Below are positions 21,948-32,215 of a stretch of DNA of 64,000 nt, in pieces. The position numbers and the translations under genes are program-made. The stretch's first letter is position 1. Each line of letters opens with the position of its first letter. This DNA is from Collybia mongolica (Eukaryota > Basidiomycota > Agaricomycetes > Agaricales > Clitocybaceae): NCBI GenBank assembly GCA_013420905.1, contig JAAXNY010000001.1, forward strand, positions 5,952,001 through 6,016,000, written 5' to 3'. The notes under the pieces are model-generated. The model was not told where the DNA came from. It did no database searches and saw only the letters and a program-made list of their open reading frames with translations.

Positions 21948-24900
21948 TTAACCCTGTAAAAAGGAACTAATTTTATCCCCATCCCACTCCGCCTCCGGAT
22001 CGCCCTCCATGAGCTCCAGCTGGCTGCAATTGTACTGACAACGGTTTATTTGAGCGTCTTGCGATATTGTTTCATATTCAACTTCTGCTGCTTTGTAGTA
22101 CTTGATGGCTGAGAGCACTTTCCGCTCTCTGGCATGTAACTCCCCCAAAAGCTCTAATGCTTGGGCAATAGCAAGTGGGCCACCCAATTCTTGCGCTCTC
22201 TGAAGGGTACGTTCAAGGGTTTGCAACACTTCGCTGAAGGGGGCCTCAACATAGAGAAGGATGTAATCCTTCACAAGCAAGGAGTCCACGAGGCGACTTT
22301 CGGGTCCAAATTTCTCATAGATATCCAGGCATTGATCTACGGTCTCCAGAGCCTCTGGGTATCTACCCATTGCTGCCAATACCCTCGAGATCGAGTGAAG
22401 ACAATCGGCCTTATCCACTGGTCGTCTAATCTCCTCCTTGTCGAAGGCTTCTTTGGCGATGTTCAAGGCCTCCAACGCTTCTTCAGATGTCCATGGCGGA
22501 AAGTGAGAATAATACATTCCGTACATCAGTGCCTTACGGCCTCTTAAATACCCATTTGTACCCAGATCTTTCTCAGATACGCTGAGGAGGGCTTCTTCCG
22601 AGTCGCTGGGTTGGTCCAGATATATATAGAGGAAAGCAAGCTCGAAGGAGCATTCACTTGCACGCACATTATTGGAGAGCTTCCTGAAGTAATCCCGAGC
22701 TTCAATATAGCTTCCACGTGCATCTTGGTATCTGTCCAACCTGAAAAACGTGCTGCCCAGGCAAAAAAGAAATTCGGCAATGTATTTCTCAAGTTGAGCA
22801 TTACGGGCAATTCTGAGGCCATATTCAACCACCTCAGTGCGGGGTTTGTTCCAATGCTGGTACCAGCTGAAGGCGATAAGAGCTTCAAGTCCTTTTTCTA
22901 TATCAGGCACAGGGACTGTATCTCTCGTGGACTCCAAGAGAATGGATTGTATATTTGCCTCTTCGGTTGACAGTGCCGCAAGACCAGCCTTGAAGCTGAG
23001 ATCACCTGGTGATGATTTGTGTTTATGGACAAATTTATAAGCTGCATTGCGAACGTTGTCGCGTACTGCGAGAGGGATACGGTCGCACTGTTGCATGTAT
23101 GATTGAATCACGGGGAGAACAGATATCGATGCCTCCGAATCGTTTGTTGGTAGCTCAGTGTCAACAATGAGAGCAACACCATTGAGAGCTGAAATAGCAG
23201 CTCTCTTGTTGATTACCTGAGGTGCCCACAAATCTAGGTGGCTGTGAGTTGTCCCAGCAGGGAGCATGGAAAGAGTCGCAAGAAGGGTGCGCGCTGGGAT
23301 GTTTTTGACCATAGTCTTGCTATTCATCGACAGGGTAATACTGCGGGATATACTATCTTCCCCTTCCTCATCTGAAGAAAGCATTCCAGGGCCAATCTTA
23401 TGCCAATCCTTCAGCAGAGCACTGGGCATTGATTTCGATGTCTTTCCAAGTTGGGCCACAAGTGTAATTGCAAAAGGCATATGTCCTAAATCGACTAGCA
23501 ATTCATCAAGCTTTGGTTTCCCTTTGGCAGCAGGGTGGATAGTGCAGTAAATGTCATAGGAATTCTTTGCATCAACAGTGCCCAGAGGCCTATCGACCCA
23601 AGCAATCTGTTCAGACGGTGGTATATTTGTCCTCATTGTTACTAGGATGCTCAGTTGTGACAATGCTGCGAGCCGATTTAAGATATTTTCAACATCTTCT
23701 TTGCTTCCTTCGTTAGGATCCCAAGGGGTTTCGAAGTTGTCCAGTAACATCAATCGTAGAGAGGATGAGCTACGCAGCTCCGTGATAATATCCGCAAGAT
23801 AATCCCCGGTATCCAACGAAATACGAAGGTTGTGATATAAAATCTGGAGGAGAAGATCTGGGGAAGTTGCGCAGACGCACGGCACCCAAAATAAATCATC
23901 CCCATTGAATTTTTTAGAGATCTGGGGATCTTCCATCACAGCGAGAGCAATGGAGGTCTTGCCCATTCCTCCAGGTCCATGGATACAAATGCGAGGTGGT
24001 TTCAAGTCAGCAGTGGTATTGACAAGAATGTTAACAATATCCGTTACAAAGGCATCCCGGCCAAAAAAAATTGTGGGCTTTGTTGGCATCTGGCGCGACG
24101 AAGCATGATTTGCAGTGTGAGCCCGTCGGTTGAGGACACCCATTGATCCCTGTATGGTTATTAAGTCCTCCTGCATCTTGCTTATCCCTTGCTGTATCCC
24201 ATGAAGGATAACCCCCTGAGATATGTCTCTGGCCACCTAAAATGATTGTGAGCTAAACATGGAGACAATAGAAACATCTGGTATCGCACCTCCCAGTGAG
24301 TAAGCGAATTCTTCAAAAGTTCCATGCAGCGATCAACTTTGGCCTTATTTGTGGCTCTAAATAACGCTATCAAGAACCGGCTCTGCGTGGCGATTTCGTC
24401 AAGGTCTTGTTTGATCGCTTCTAGATCTCTGAATGTCATTAAACAGGTAAATGGATGAACGCCCTGACTTGTACTGGGAAATACACACGTGCCAAGTTTC
24501 CCAATATCCTTGATAAGGTCCTGAGGAATAGCTCCCATGTTTTTCCCAGTTACACCCGCAACCATGACCAACATGAGGCTTTCAATATGAGCTTTCAATT
24601 CCGAAACCTTCTCTTCTATCTCAGTAAGGTCCTGTTGAGGAGCACATCAGTATTTCGAGGGAAAGCAACTGAGAAGCTTTAGTATACTTGACATGTTTGT
24701 ATTAGCGCCAGCGCCAGCTCGAGCACTTCTTGAGCACCGGGAACACCACCAACAACGCCCACGGCTTGTTTTAGAATTTTGATTGCCTCAGAGGTTCCTT
24801 CGAGGACATAGGCTTGAGTGGTCGGAACTGCTGACACTTTCTTTGGACCTCCGGCGCGCTACTTGACATGGTAATCGAGGAAACGATGATAGGCATGAGG

Positions 24901-24988
24901 ACTCAGGCAAACTCACTGTAATTAAATCTAAGTTGACTTTCGACGACACTTTTTGGGATCCACCACACCAGGAGAAACACCCAGTCAT
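21948..24988 (-). CDS. NLR-like STAND protein: 4-helix N-domain, NB-ARC, TPR
   Basis: Five exons join in phase: 24988-24917, 24858-24688, 24631-24489, 24428-24290 and 24236-21948, giving 937 residues. The N-terminal 175 residues (start MTGCFSWCGGS; helices such as AIKILKQAVGVVGGVPGAQE and LDEIATQSRFLIALFR) resemble the four-helix HeLo/MLKL-like domains found at the front of basidiomycete STAND proteins. Next comes an NB-ARC-type NTPase with Walker A GPGGMGKTS (about 262-270), Walker B LMLLDNFETPW (about 335) and a later RTN-type sensor region (VTMRTNIPP). From about residue 640 there are TPR-like helical pairs. The architecture is that of fungal NLRs, which sense a ligand through the repeats, oligomerise by the NTPase and signal by the N-domain, often killing the cell. 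The ligand is unknown. It sits downstream of the two tandem IRG-like genes, facing them tail to tail. Confidence 0.85.
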
Positions 24989-25790
24989 AAGTATCTGGTA
25001 AATAGTTGACTGCTAAGTTGGTGAGAATAAATATCAACATTAACTCACCTTGGCGTTGTAGGGGTTACCGATAGATGGGCGCAGTGTAAATGGGTGAGAG
25101 ACTGTAGATGTGGACGAGATTGAGAGTGCGGCGAGACACCTCTGAAAGGTCGCCACGAAGTTGTTTTGAGGTTGAACGTTGTATGTTGTAGATCAGTCGA
25201 TCAACAACAAATTACTAATTATAAGGGTCCTGGTCAGGGACAATTTTGGCGATAGAAGGTAATTCTTACTCTGATTCTGAATTCTGATGATTAACCTACG
25301 TGACTTTGCTCCGATAAACCGCAGCACCGATGAATTTCAAGCTCTGACATACATATGGTACGGACAAGCGTCTCTCCAATTCTTTTCTCTTTTCGTATGT
25401 TTTTTCCTGCTTTTTTTGTGTTTCTTCGTGGGAACAGCATTGTGGGTACGGTACGGCTGAAGCGCTGACCAGCAAACACAGGTTTCTTGATTGTTTTCCC
25501 TGACCCCTCTCATGACTGGTCGAGACAATGGGTTATAAACTCATCCATGTAGTATCAATGGCCATATAGCTTACCTCACACATTTAATTTATGATAATAT
25601 GCATTTTAAACCACACAATTTTCAAGCCAAGGCACTAAAAATTCATACAGATTTGTGAACGTTATGCGCCTTCCAACAAGTAGGCACACGGGAAGGAAGG
25701 GGTAGTTGTGTATCCACATACACTTTCGTAACTGACGGTGGATACAGTGGAGGTTGGAGCTTAGGAAGGTGTTATAGCGAAGATTAGACC
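24989..25790. other. intergenic; source segment of a later duplication
   Basis: No supported gene. The part 25629-25775, just beyond the protease stop codon, has a diverged direct copy at about 32061-32215. Confidence 0.5.
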
Positions 25791-27186
25791 CTAATTCAAC
25801 GGAGGTGTATTCTCCGCGAAGTATTCGTAGGAGTCTGCATTCCTTATGGCCTGATTAGGGTTTGTTTTTGCGAGATTTTCACAGGCAGTGTGTCCATAGG
25901 CAAGATCTTTTGTGCCAGCAGTCGCCGTGAAATGAGTTGCCTCATGGACCAACGTCCCAGCCTACAAGCAGGGTGAATACATTCCGTGGCGGGAAAAACG
26001 GCTGAACTGCACCTTCGAATTTGTTCCATTGGTTGGGGCTGTCCAGAAGCTGCCGCAGAGGTGGATTTCGCCGTACCTTTCATTAATAAGAGTGTGAGAT
26101 GAGGAACAAACAAATTCAAAAGTTTACTCAACACCGAGGGGTACACATATGCATATATGCCGGCATCACAGCCCACCAGGGTGCAGTCATATGTCCACCC
26201 AGTAAATTCACCCCCGTGGCTAATTAGCGAATTGAAGTTCGACAATACGACATTATGCCGAGTTTCCTGATAGGCTCCAAACCAGGTTGTGAAACGAGGA
26301 GTAGCGGCCGTGTGAGAACTTAGGTAACTACAAAAGAGTGTGGTGGGTGGGTGAGGTGAGTACGATTATGGACTCTGACGTACGTGATTGAATCAGAAAC
26401 GTATTTTCGAGCCGTAGTAATGGCAACATTAGTCTGGCTCTGCTCAGTGGTACTGCAACCGACGAACGTAGCGAGCTCGTGTACACCAGGTTCATGTTCG
26501 GCAGCAGCCAGATTGCCCTTAAGTGTGAGTTGGTGAGATCTGGTGGTGGCTTTGATGGATACCGCGTGCTTGCTGCCATCGACATAGTAGAACAAGCCGG
26601 CGATATCGACGATATATTGCCCTAAACCTGAGCCCTTGAAATTGTATCCCTTGGACACTAGGTTGTGTGATCAATGGCAGCGTATGACTACACGACTGGG
26701 GGTACTGACGATCGTGTGCGATAACAACAGACTTTCCCGGAGCAAGGATAGTAAAAGCGTCGTTCTTACCATTGGCGGCAATGAAGTCTACACCTGCGTA
26801 CTTCACCTACCCAACTGTTAGAATTTAGTACGCAGGATGAAATCAAGGGTACTCACTGAAATACCAATGAAGGCTGGGTTGACTTTGTTTGGGCCCGTGA
26901 TCAAGAATGAGTCGGTGGGCGATGTTGTTAATGGCCCTTGTGGCTCGTTGATGAGTTTTAGAGTATCTTGGCCAGTGTTGGTCACAGTCACTTTGAGGTG
27001 GAGATTCTTCGCATCTGTAACGATGTCGGGTCCTAATAACACGTTTATGGAGACCTTCGACGATCATGGAGTGGGCATACCTGACACTACCGCAGACAGT
27101 GCGGGAGCAGCTGAGACTAATCCTGAGAGCATCAAGGACGTCAAAACTACACAAAGTGCGGTAGAGTGAACAAGAGTGAGGCGCAT
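25791..27186 (-). CDS. secreted M35 (deuterolysin/aspzincin) metallopeptidase
   Basis: Seven exons (27186-27081, 27032-26857, 26806-26710, 26657-26384, 26327-26133, 26076-26013, 25961-25791) join in phase to 360 residues. The N-terminus is a classic signal peptide (MRLTLVHSTALCVVLTSLML..). A propeptide-like beta domain follows. The mature enzyme probably starts near ATFVGCSTTEQSQ. The zinc site is GTLVHEATHF (HExxH) and the third ligand is the Asp in GTKDLAYG, the aspzincin pattern. This enzyme cleaves proteins outside the cell, often next to basic residues, and is common in saprotrophic and pathogenic basidiomycetes. An in-frame TAG just before the HExxH motif lies inside a 51-nt intron (25962-26012), so it is not a defect. 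The family's typical length of about 350 residues is matched. Confidence 0.88.
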
Positions 27187-27221
27187 GAGAGAAAAATGAA
27201 TAGAGGTAGGTTTAGGCGTTA

Positions 27222-27700
27222 ATGCTTGCAACTTGCTGAGGCTTTGTATAGAGGCTCCAGGTGGGGTTTGTTACTCCTTCAAATGCTGGCTGACGTCCCA
27301 ACATATAGAGCTCTGGATTGACCGACTGCGTCATCTTCTGTGATAGGAGATACCGGAGTATTGAAAGCCTCTTTAGGATTAGAATCTATCGCAACCTCGT
27401 GAAGTGGCGTTGCCCTCAAGTTTCCTTCAGGCTTCTGGATTCTAGAAGTAGGCCTTGCTGTGATGTAGCCCACGTCTTGCCAGGGAATACGTGTATAGAA
27501 CCCCAGAAATTCATAATGGCAACGTTGAGTGTGGTACGAACCACCTCAATAATGCACCTCTTGGTTCTATAAGCCTTATATAGTCCAACTAAATGCGTCC
27601 AGATGTCGAACCCTAGCGGGAGAATGCAGACGCATAGAGGTAGAAAGTTGGGAAGGAACGGATAGTGCGGATTTGGGTTGTGGTGCTAGTGAAACGGTCC
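27222..27700 (-). pseudogene. possible 3' remnant of a multi-pass membrane protein gene (DUF6533-like)
   Basis: After a likely acceptor at about 27611, the frame FDIWTHLVGLYKAYRTKR.. then VVRTTLNVAIMNFWG resembles the helices of basidiomycete DUF6533-type seven-helix membrane proteins. A tail in a neighbouring frame (..AFEGVTNPTWSLYTKP..) ends near 27222. No intact 5' part is visible upstream, so it is either a fragment or a gene whose other exons I could not place. The family call rests on general resemblance only. Confidence 0.3.
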
Positions 27701-28051
27701 AATTAGAGTTGTTCAAAGGAAATTATAGTTTTTACATATACAATTACTCACAGTTAGGACATGACAAGCAATACTATGATATCGCTTTGCTCGACTCTCT
27801 TCCAACACCAAAATTCTCTGTCCGGGGCTGCTTACTCGTAACTAAGGCCTCAGATTAATCATTTTCTGTCAAGGTGGGCGCCATGGATGGGCTGCTCAAC
27901 ACCAATGACCGAGCTGTCTAGCCTCGAAAGATTGCCTTCAATTACGAGGGACGGCTGCGCGTCTCACCTGCATACATTCTAATAAGTTAGGTTTTGGATA
28001 CTGTAAGCAGAGGTGATACCTGCGTATGTATGATATGCCCCGTTAAGGTAA
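27701..28051. other. intergenic, nothing seen
   Basis: AT-rich, no ORF with coding character and no recognisable repeat. It directly precedes the fragment patchwork. Confidence 0.4.
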
Positions 28052-28922
28052 ATGAGGTGCTTCATATAATACTCAAGCGATCTAGTGATTTCCAAACGAT
28101 GAGTACAAATGCACAACCTACAAATCACAGTCATGGTTACACTTCTGGATACTTCGTCTGATGAATCAGGACTTCACCGCCCTCTGCCCGTGCTTGATCG
28201 ACCCAATTGTAGGCTGGAGCTCGAGGGTATCGATCCCGTCGTCCCACACGCTCTTGATGTCTATGACCTTTGTTCGCCCCGCCCGCCCAAAAACCACAGG
28301 GATCTCTTGTAGACATTGTTTCCCAATAACGCAACACGCACCATGGCGCGGCCTGTGGAATGGGGAAGACACCATGTACCCGTGTATGCGGCGGGGATCA
28401 GCGCGCACTCACCGACGGGCATTACGTACATAATCCCTGGCGCATAGAACATAAACATGTTAGTAGCGTGACTTCTGCTAGGGCAAAAAGCTAAGCGCAT
28501 GATGTGACGATCGAGAGAACCCACAGAGATTCGAATTATAAGAACGACGATCCATGGTGGGGAAGATTCCTTCGAACTGCGGGCCACTGAACCACAGCTG
28601 GCGCCAGTGGTCCCCACCAAACGAACGCAGCAGTCACAAACTCGCTCTGGGCCACCCCATCACCTGCGAGACCTGCATTGGGGGCTCAGGCGGTGGACGC
28701 ATCTGTGAAGGCATCCTGGCTACTCATTTGTGTTGCGAGGCTGCCTGCGACAGCGCGACGATTGATGGAGACTTGACTTTTGACAGGAACATGTGCAAGG
28801 GTACAGATTTCGCAGAGGCCCTGCCATTAGGCCGCATATACGCGACATGCATATGAGTTCTGGTTCATACTGATTTCCTGCCCTGCAATCGTCCATGACG
28901 TCACCGCCTGAAGTTGTCTCGA
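28052..28922 (-). pseudogene. decayed partial copy of the Pps1-like phosphatase gene
   Basis: This stretch aligns by eye, in the same orientation, with 35661-36600 of the phosphatase gene, from gaggtgcttcat through the dual-specificity domain to gtcaccgcctgaag. It is full of substitutions, small indels and stops. It includes the counterparts of both the intron before the last exon and the intron around 36128-36179, so the copy was made from DNA, not from mRNA. The active-site region is destroyed and no product is expected. A piece of another gene follows at once. Confidence 0.8.
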
Positions 28923-29110
28923 TGGATGCTGATGTATTATGTCCTAATAGTATTCTCGACAGCTCAACATCCGTGCTTTTGTACATCGATGATGCACAAT
29001 GCATGAGACGGAAGAAATGAGACAGGTCCCCAGTGTTGTTGGACGGGCATCATATGAGAGTAGACGAGCTCGAGTTGAACTGCGTGTTCGTTGCACAATG
29101 CATAGTGACA
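28923..29110 (+). pseudogene. decayed scrambled fragment of the DUF2415/WD40 gene
   Basis: Words match the WD40 gene in the same orientation. cagctcaacatccgtgc matches the intron 4/exon 5 junction near 8184, and gagacggaagaaat matches 8239. ttggacgggcatca matches the stretch near 8272. After a jump of about 550 bases, gtagacgagctcgagttg matches about 8838. Part of an intron is retained, so it is a DNA-level copy with an internal deletion. Confidence 0.7.
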
Positions 29111-29167
29111 CGCCATAGTGTCCTCATTACCTATTATTGCATGTGTCGACTGGCGGCTGGTTGAATT

Positions 29168-29889
29168 CCCGCTACTTTAGTAGTGGGTTTTGGGATGGGC
29201 CTTCACTACGAGTGCGGACACATGTGACCTAATTTGGAACTCCGCCATATACCCCCTTAAACTTTATCTTCACCTGTTTCCCCCTTTCTCTTCACCCACG
29301 CAAATGAATTCATTAACAGCTTCAACCACTATGATTTTAGTTACAGCAGTTTTTCAAATGGAACAGTGCTTGCACGAAGATGTCATGAGTTAACAAAATG
29401 ACATAAACCCTTTTTTGGGACCCCCATAAACATGCATAACCTCACAGGAGTATATACTAATAGCAGGCAATTATCAATGAATATGGCTCCCTAACCAGAT
29501 ACCCAACACCGTCCGAAAAAGGCCACGACATTTGTGAAATCGTGACATCAAAGAATTTTCATGCAAGTGCCAATCTGTTCGAAACCTGCTGTAACAGGCA
29601 AGCTGTGCTGGCTTCTTTTGTGCCAGACCTGGCACAGAACCAGGTCATTGAGCATGACTATGTCTATCCCTGACAATAATTGTGTGAGATTGGGAAATTG
29701 CTTGCATCAGACACTGGCTAAACAATTCAAAATGATTGTTCAAGACCATTAATTTGAGAGATTGTTGACTGCGGTAGTGTTTTAGTGAAGCAAATACATA
29801 ACATAAACTTCTAAGGTGCCCCGAGAGCCATGCGATAATGGTGAAATCTGAAAAGTAGCGGGCTTTGCGGCGTCAGCGCGCTGATGGGG
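29168..29889. mobile_element. Helentron/Helitron2-like non-autonomous element A
   Basis: The left end is CCCGCTACTT (29168-29177). The inverse AAGTAGCGGG lies at 29853-29862, followed by a short GC hairpin (cgtcagc gc gctgatg) and gggg at 29889. The first 140 bp (29168-29307) are repeated at the start of element B, and the last 55 bp (29835-29889) at the end of B. Short asymmetric terminal inverted repeats plus a 3' hairpin are the signature of Helentrons. No Rep/helicase gene is present. The interior has no recognisable gene. Confidence 0.6.
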
Positions 29890-30064
29890 TTATTCCCGCT
29901 ACTTCAGTAGTGGGTTTTAGGATGGGCCTTCACTACGAGTGCGGACACATGTGACCTAATTTGGAACTCCGCCATATACCCCCCCTAAAATTTTATCTTC
30001 ACATGTTTCCCCCTTTCCCCTCGCCCATGCAAATGATGCGTATTTCCAAAAGTGATGCTTGACC

Positions 30065-30406
30065 TCAACAGGGACGCCATAATAGGAAAATCCTGTTGCT
30101 GCGCAAGGACATATTTGCTGATAATATGTGAAAAAAGTGCAGAATGGTGATTTTGAGTAAGTACCTGTTGACATTGTAAACAGCATTAATGTAGTGTAAC
30201 AAGTCTTCATCGTCTTGCGGAAGGTGAAGGATTGCCGGAGAATTACCAAAGAATTTGTCACGATTGTTATCTCTGATCTCGCGGAAAAAAAAAGAATGCA
30301 ATGATAGAACACTGCAATGGACTTGGTGTCGTGATAGTCTGCCTGCGATGATTAAATCACCTTCTGGGAAAAGGATGGGGGTTGGCAGCTTGTCAGACGC
30401 TGACAT
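30065..30406 (-). pseudogene. truncated BTB/POZ-domain protein gene
   Basis: The ATG at 30404-30406 starts MSASDKLPTPILFPEGDLII and continues with the BTB hallmark HxVHCSVLSLHSFFFREI (protein-binding dimer domain, about residues 15-45). The tail is LPQDDEDLLHYINAVYNV. A donor at 30164 and acceptor at 30099 join to a second exon that stops after about 12 codons, where a full BTB domain would need 30-50 more residues. The truncation lies close to the left end of mobile element B. The N-terminus and first exon are intact, so a short peptide could still be made. Such BTB proteins are highly multiplied in basidiomycetes. Confidence 0.6.
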
Positions 30407-30580
30407 GGCACAAAAAAAGGGTGAAAGTAAGATACTTCTATTGTATTGTGTCCTTAAATACGTGTGGTGAGACCATCTTATTCAGGGAGCTGACCCCCTA
30501 TAAAATGAGATGTTCCCCACAATCAGATACAAATCAAAATTAGTAGTATGTAAAGACTGCGCAACAGTATTGGGACCGTA

Positions 30581-31442
30581 TCAAGAATCATGCACGACAC
30601 TGCGAATGAGGGACCACATCGGCTCATCTAATCTGGCGTTGTAAGGTAACCATGGTCGGGAATTGACCTTTGGCGAAGGGATAGGAATGAAAAGGCCATG
30701 ATTATCACCTAATCGTCGAATTGTGCCGGAGCACGAACTAAAGACTTTGCACGTGTGCCCACGATACTCAGGCCATGCCGTGAGCCCCCACGCTAGGCTG
30801 AAACCAAGGCCAACATACTTGGAAAAGCACGCCTGGATTGATTTGCGGTTCAACGATGAACGGGCCAGAACAGATCGGTTTTTCAAACCACAGTGGGCGG
30901 CTGTGAGGCGTGGGTACGTAGAATAGACACCCCGGGCTGAAATGAAATTCATCACAAGCGTCGAATGGAACTGGTAAATCACGCGTAACGGATTCTCTAT
31001 AGTGGTTGCTATAACCTGAATGTGATGCCTGCCATTGAATAGGAGGTATATTGCTGAAATGCCTATAAAACTAGGGTAATCTGTGGCATCATCGCTCGTA
31101 GCCAAACCACGTGGCTAACAACCGGACTAGTCGTGACAAATGTGCCATGGGCACATATAAATCCATGTCTCCTGGAGTGAACAACCATGGTAAAACGACG
31201 AGAAGGGCGCATGACCCTGAAACGATGCTTTGTGTGGAATGGAGTGTATCCTGCATAAGGTCCGGATCAATGTCAAAAGCCCGAAACATGTTTTCAACGC
31301 GGAGTGGTACATGGTATTCTACAAGCTTCATGTAGAAGTGCAATGTCGAGCCCAACAGACGAAGGGTAGGAATGGAAACAAATTCTGAAAATATACGATT
31401 GAATTTGGGGGGGAAGCTCCCGGAAATAGTCGCTATTGTGAC
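30581..31442 (-). pseudogene. F-box/nucleotidyltransferase-like fungal protein, cargo of element B
   Basis: A first frame (to about 31087) reads LRLLGSTLHFYMKLVEYHVPLRV, then SGSCALLVVLPWLFTPGDMDLYV. The second (from about 31083) reads GRHHIQVIATTIENPLRVIYQFHSTLVMNFISARGVYSTYP and ends at 30581. These motifs (SGS..PGDxDLY, IQVI..NP) belong to a large basidiomycete family of proteins with an F-box-like front and a nucleotidyltransferase-like fold, function unknown. The two frames meet with a one-base shift and no fitting intron, and the N-terminus is missing. I therefore call it decayed, although a hidden splice site is possible. It lies wholly within the mobile element. Confidence 0.55.
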
Positions 31443-32060
31443 CTATGGGAAATTATATAAAATTTTTGTAATAATGCATGGTACGCACCGTGAACCCCAA
31501 AAAACGCGGTTACAGATTTGACCAGGATTAAACCGTTATTTTCTAACACCCTGAGGAAACCTCGGTTGGCTAAAACTAAGATGATACAGTAAATGAACCA
31601 GAACATGGTAAATAAGAAGACTCGGAGTCATAGTGCTTACTTTAAAGGAATTCCGCTAGATGAGTAACGTAACATCCGCAAATGCGCTATAAACACGGAC
31701 ACACATGACGGAAAAAAAAAAAGGAGGTGACTCATAGTGTCTCGCTGATGATTGGAAAAGCCGGATTTACTCTGAGATTAAAGGTTTCAAAGATTAAGGC
31801 GACGGAAGGACAACGGAATATATGACGCAAATAACGGTGAAATCTGAAAAGTAGCGGGCTTTGCGGCGTCAGCGCGCTGGTGGGGTAGAAAGTGGGGAGC
31901 CGATAAACTAAACTGTGATCACGTGAATAAGGCAGATATCTAGCATCGCAGCCAACGGCTCCCAATTGCGAGCAACTACAGGCAAAGGGTGAGTGGAAAT
32001 TACCTTACGTTATGTGCGATTTTTATGTGTGATTTGTGTAGTGTTCACACGCTTTGCATT

Positions 32061-32215
32061 GATAAGGCACTGAGATTTTCATGCAGACTTGTGAACGTTA
32101 TGCGGCTTCCAATAAGTAGTGACATGGGAAGGAAGGGGTGCTCGTGTATCCATATACACTAGTGCCTATCGTAACTGACAACGGATGCAGCAAAGGTTGG
32201 AGTTTGGGAAGGGTT
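32061..32215. repeat. diverged copy of the M35 protease 3' flank
   Basis: Matches 25629-25775 in the same orientation: cttgtgaacgttatgcg, gggaaggaagggg, gtgtatcca.atacact, aactgac, aggttggag.tt.ggaagg. It sits just outside the right end of element B. The coding part of the protease is not copied. Confidence 0.7.

Larger units (their letters stand above)
29895..31885. mobile_element. Helentron/Helitron2-like element B carrying gene cargo
   Basis: The left end CCCGCTACTT starts at 29895, five bases after the end of element A. The first 142 bp match A. The right end matches A over 55 bp with two mismatches (31831-31885), including AAGTAGCGGG (31849-31858) and the hairpin. Between the ends lie a 3'-truncated BTB gene and an F-box/nucleotidyltransferase-like gene, both on the minus strand. 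Head-to-tail insertion with shared ends and host-gene cargo fits rolling-circle elements. The replication proteins must come from elsewhere. Confidence 0.6.

Noticed and set aside
25962..26012. In-frame TAG just before the HExxH motif, suggesting a broken protease
   Set aside because: The stop lies inside a 51-nt GT..AG intron that joins TNSK to AGTLVHEATHF in phase.
29168..29889. Element A read as a cut-and-paste MITE
   Set aside because: Terminal inverted repeats are very short and the right one is 27 nt inside the shared end, followed by a hairpin. No clear target duplication is visible, which fits Helentrons better.
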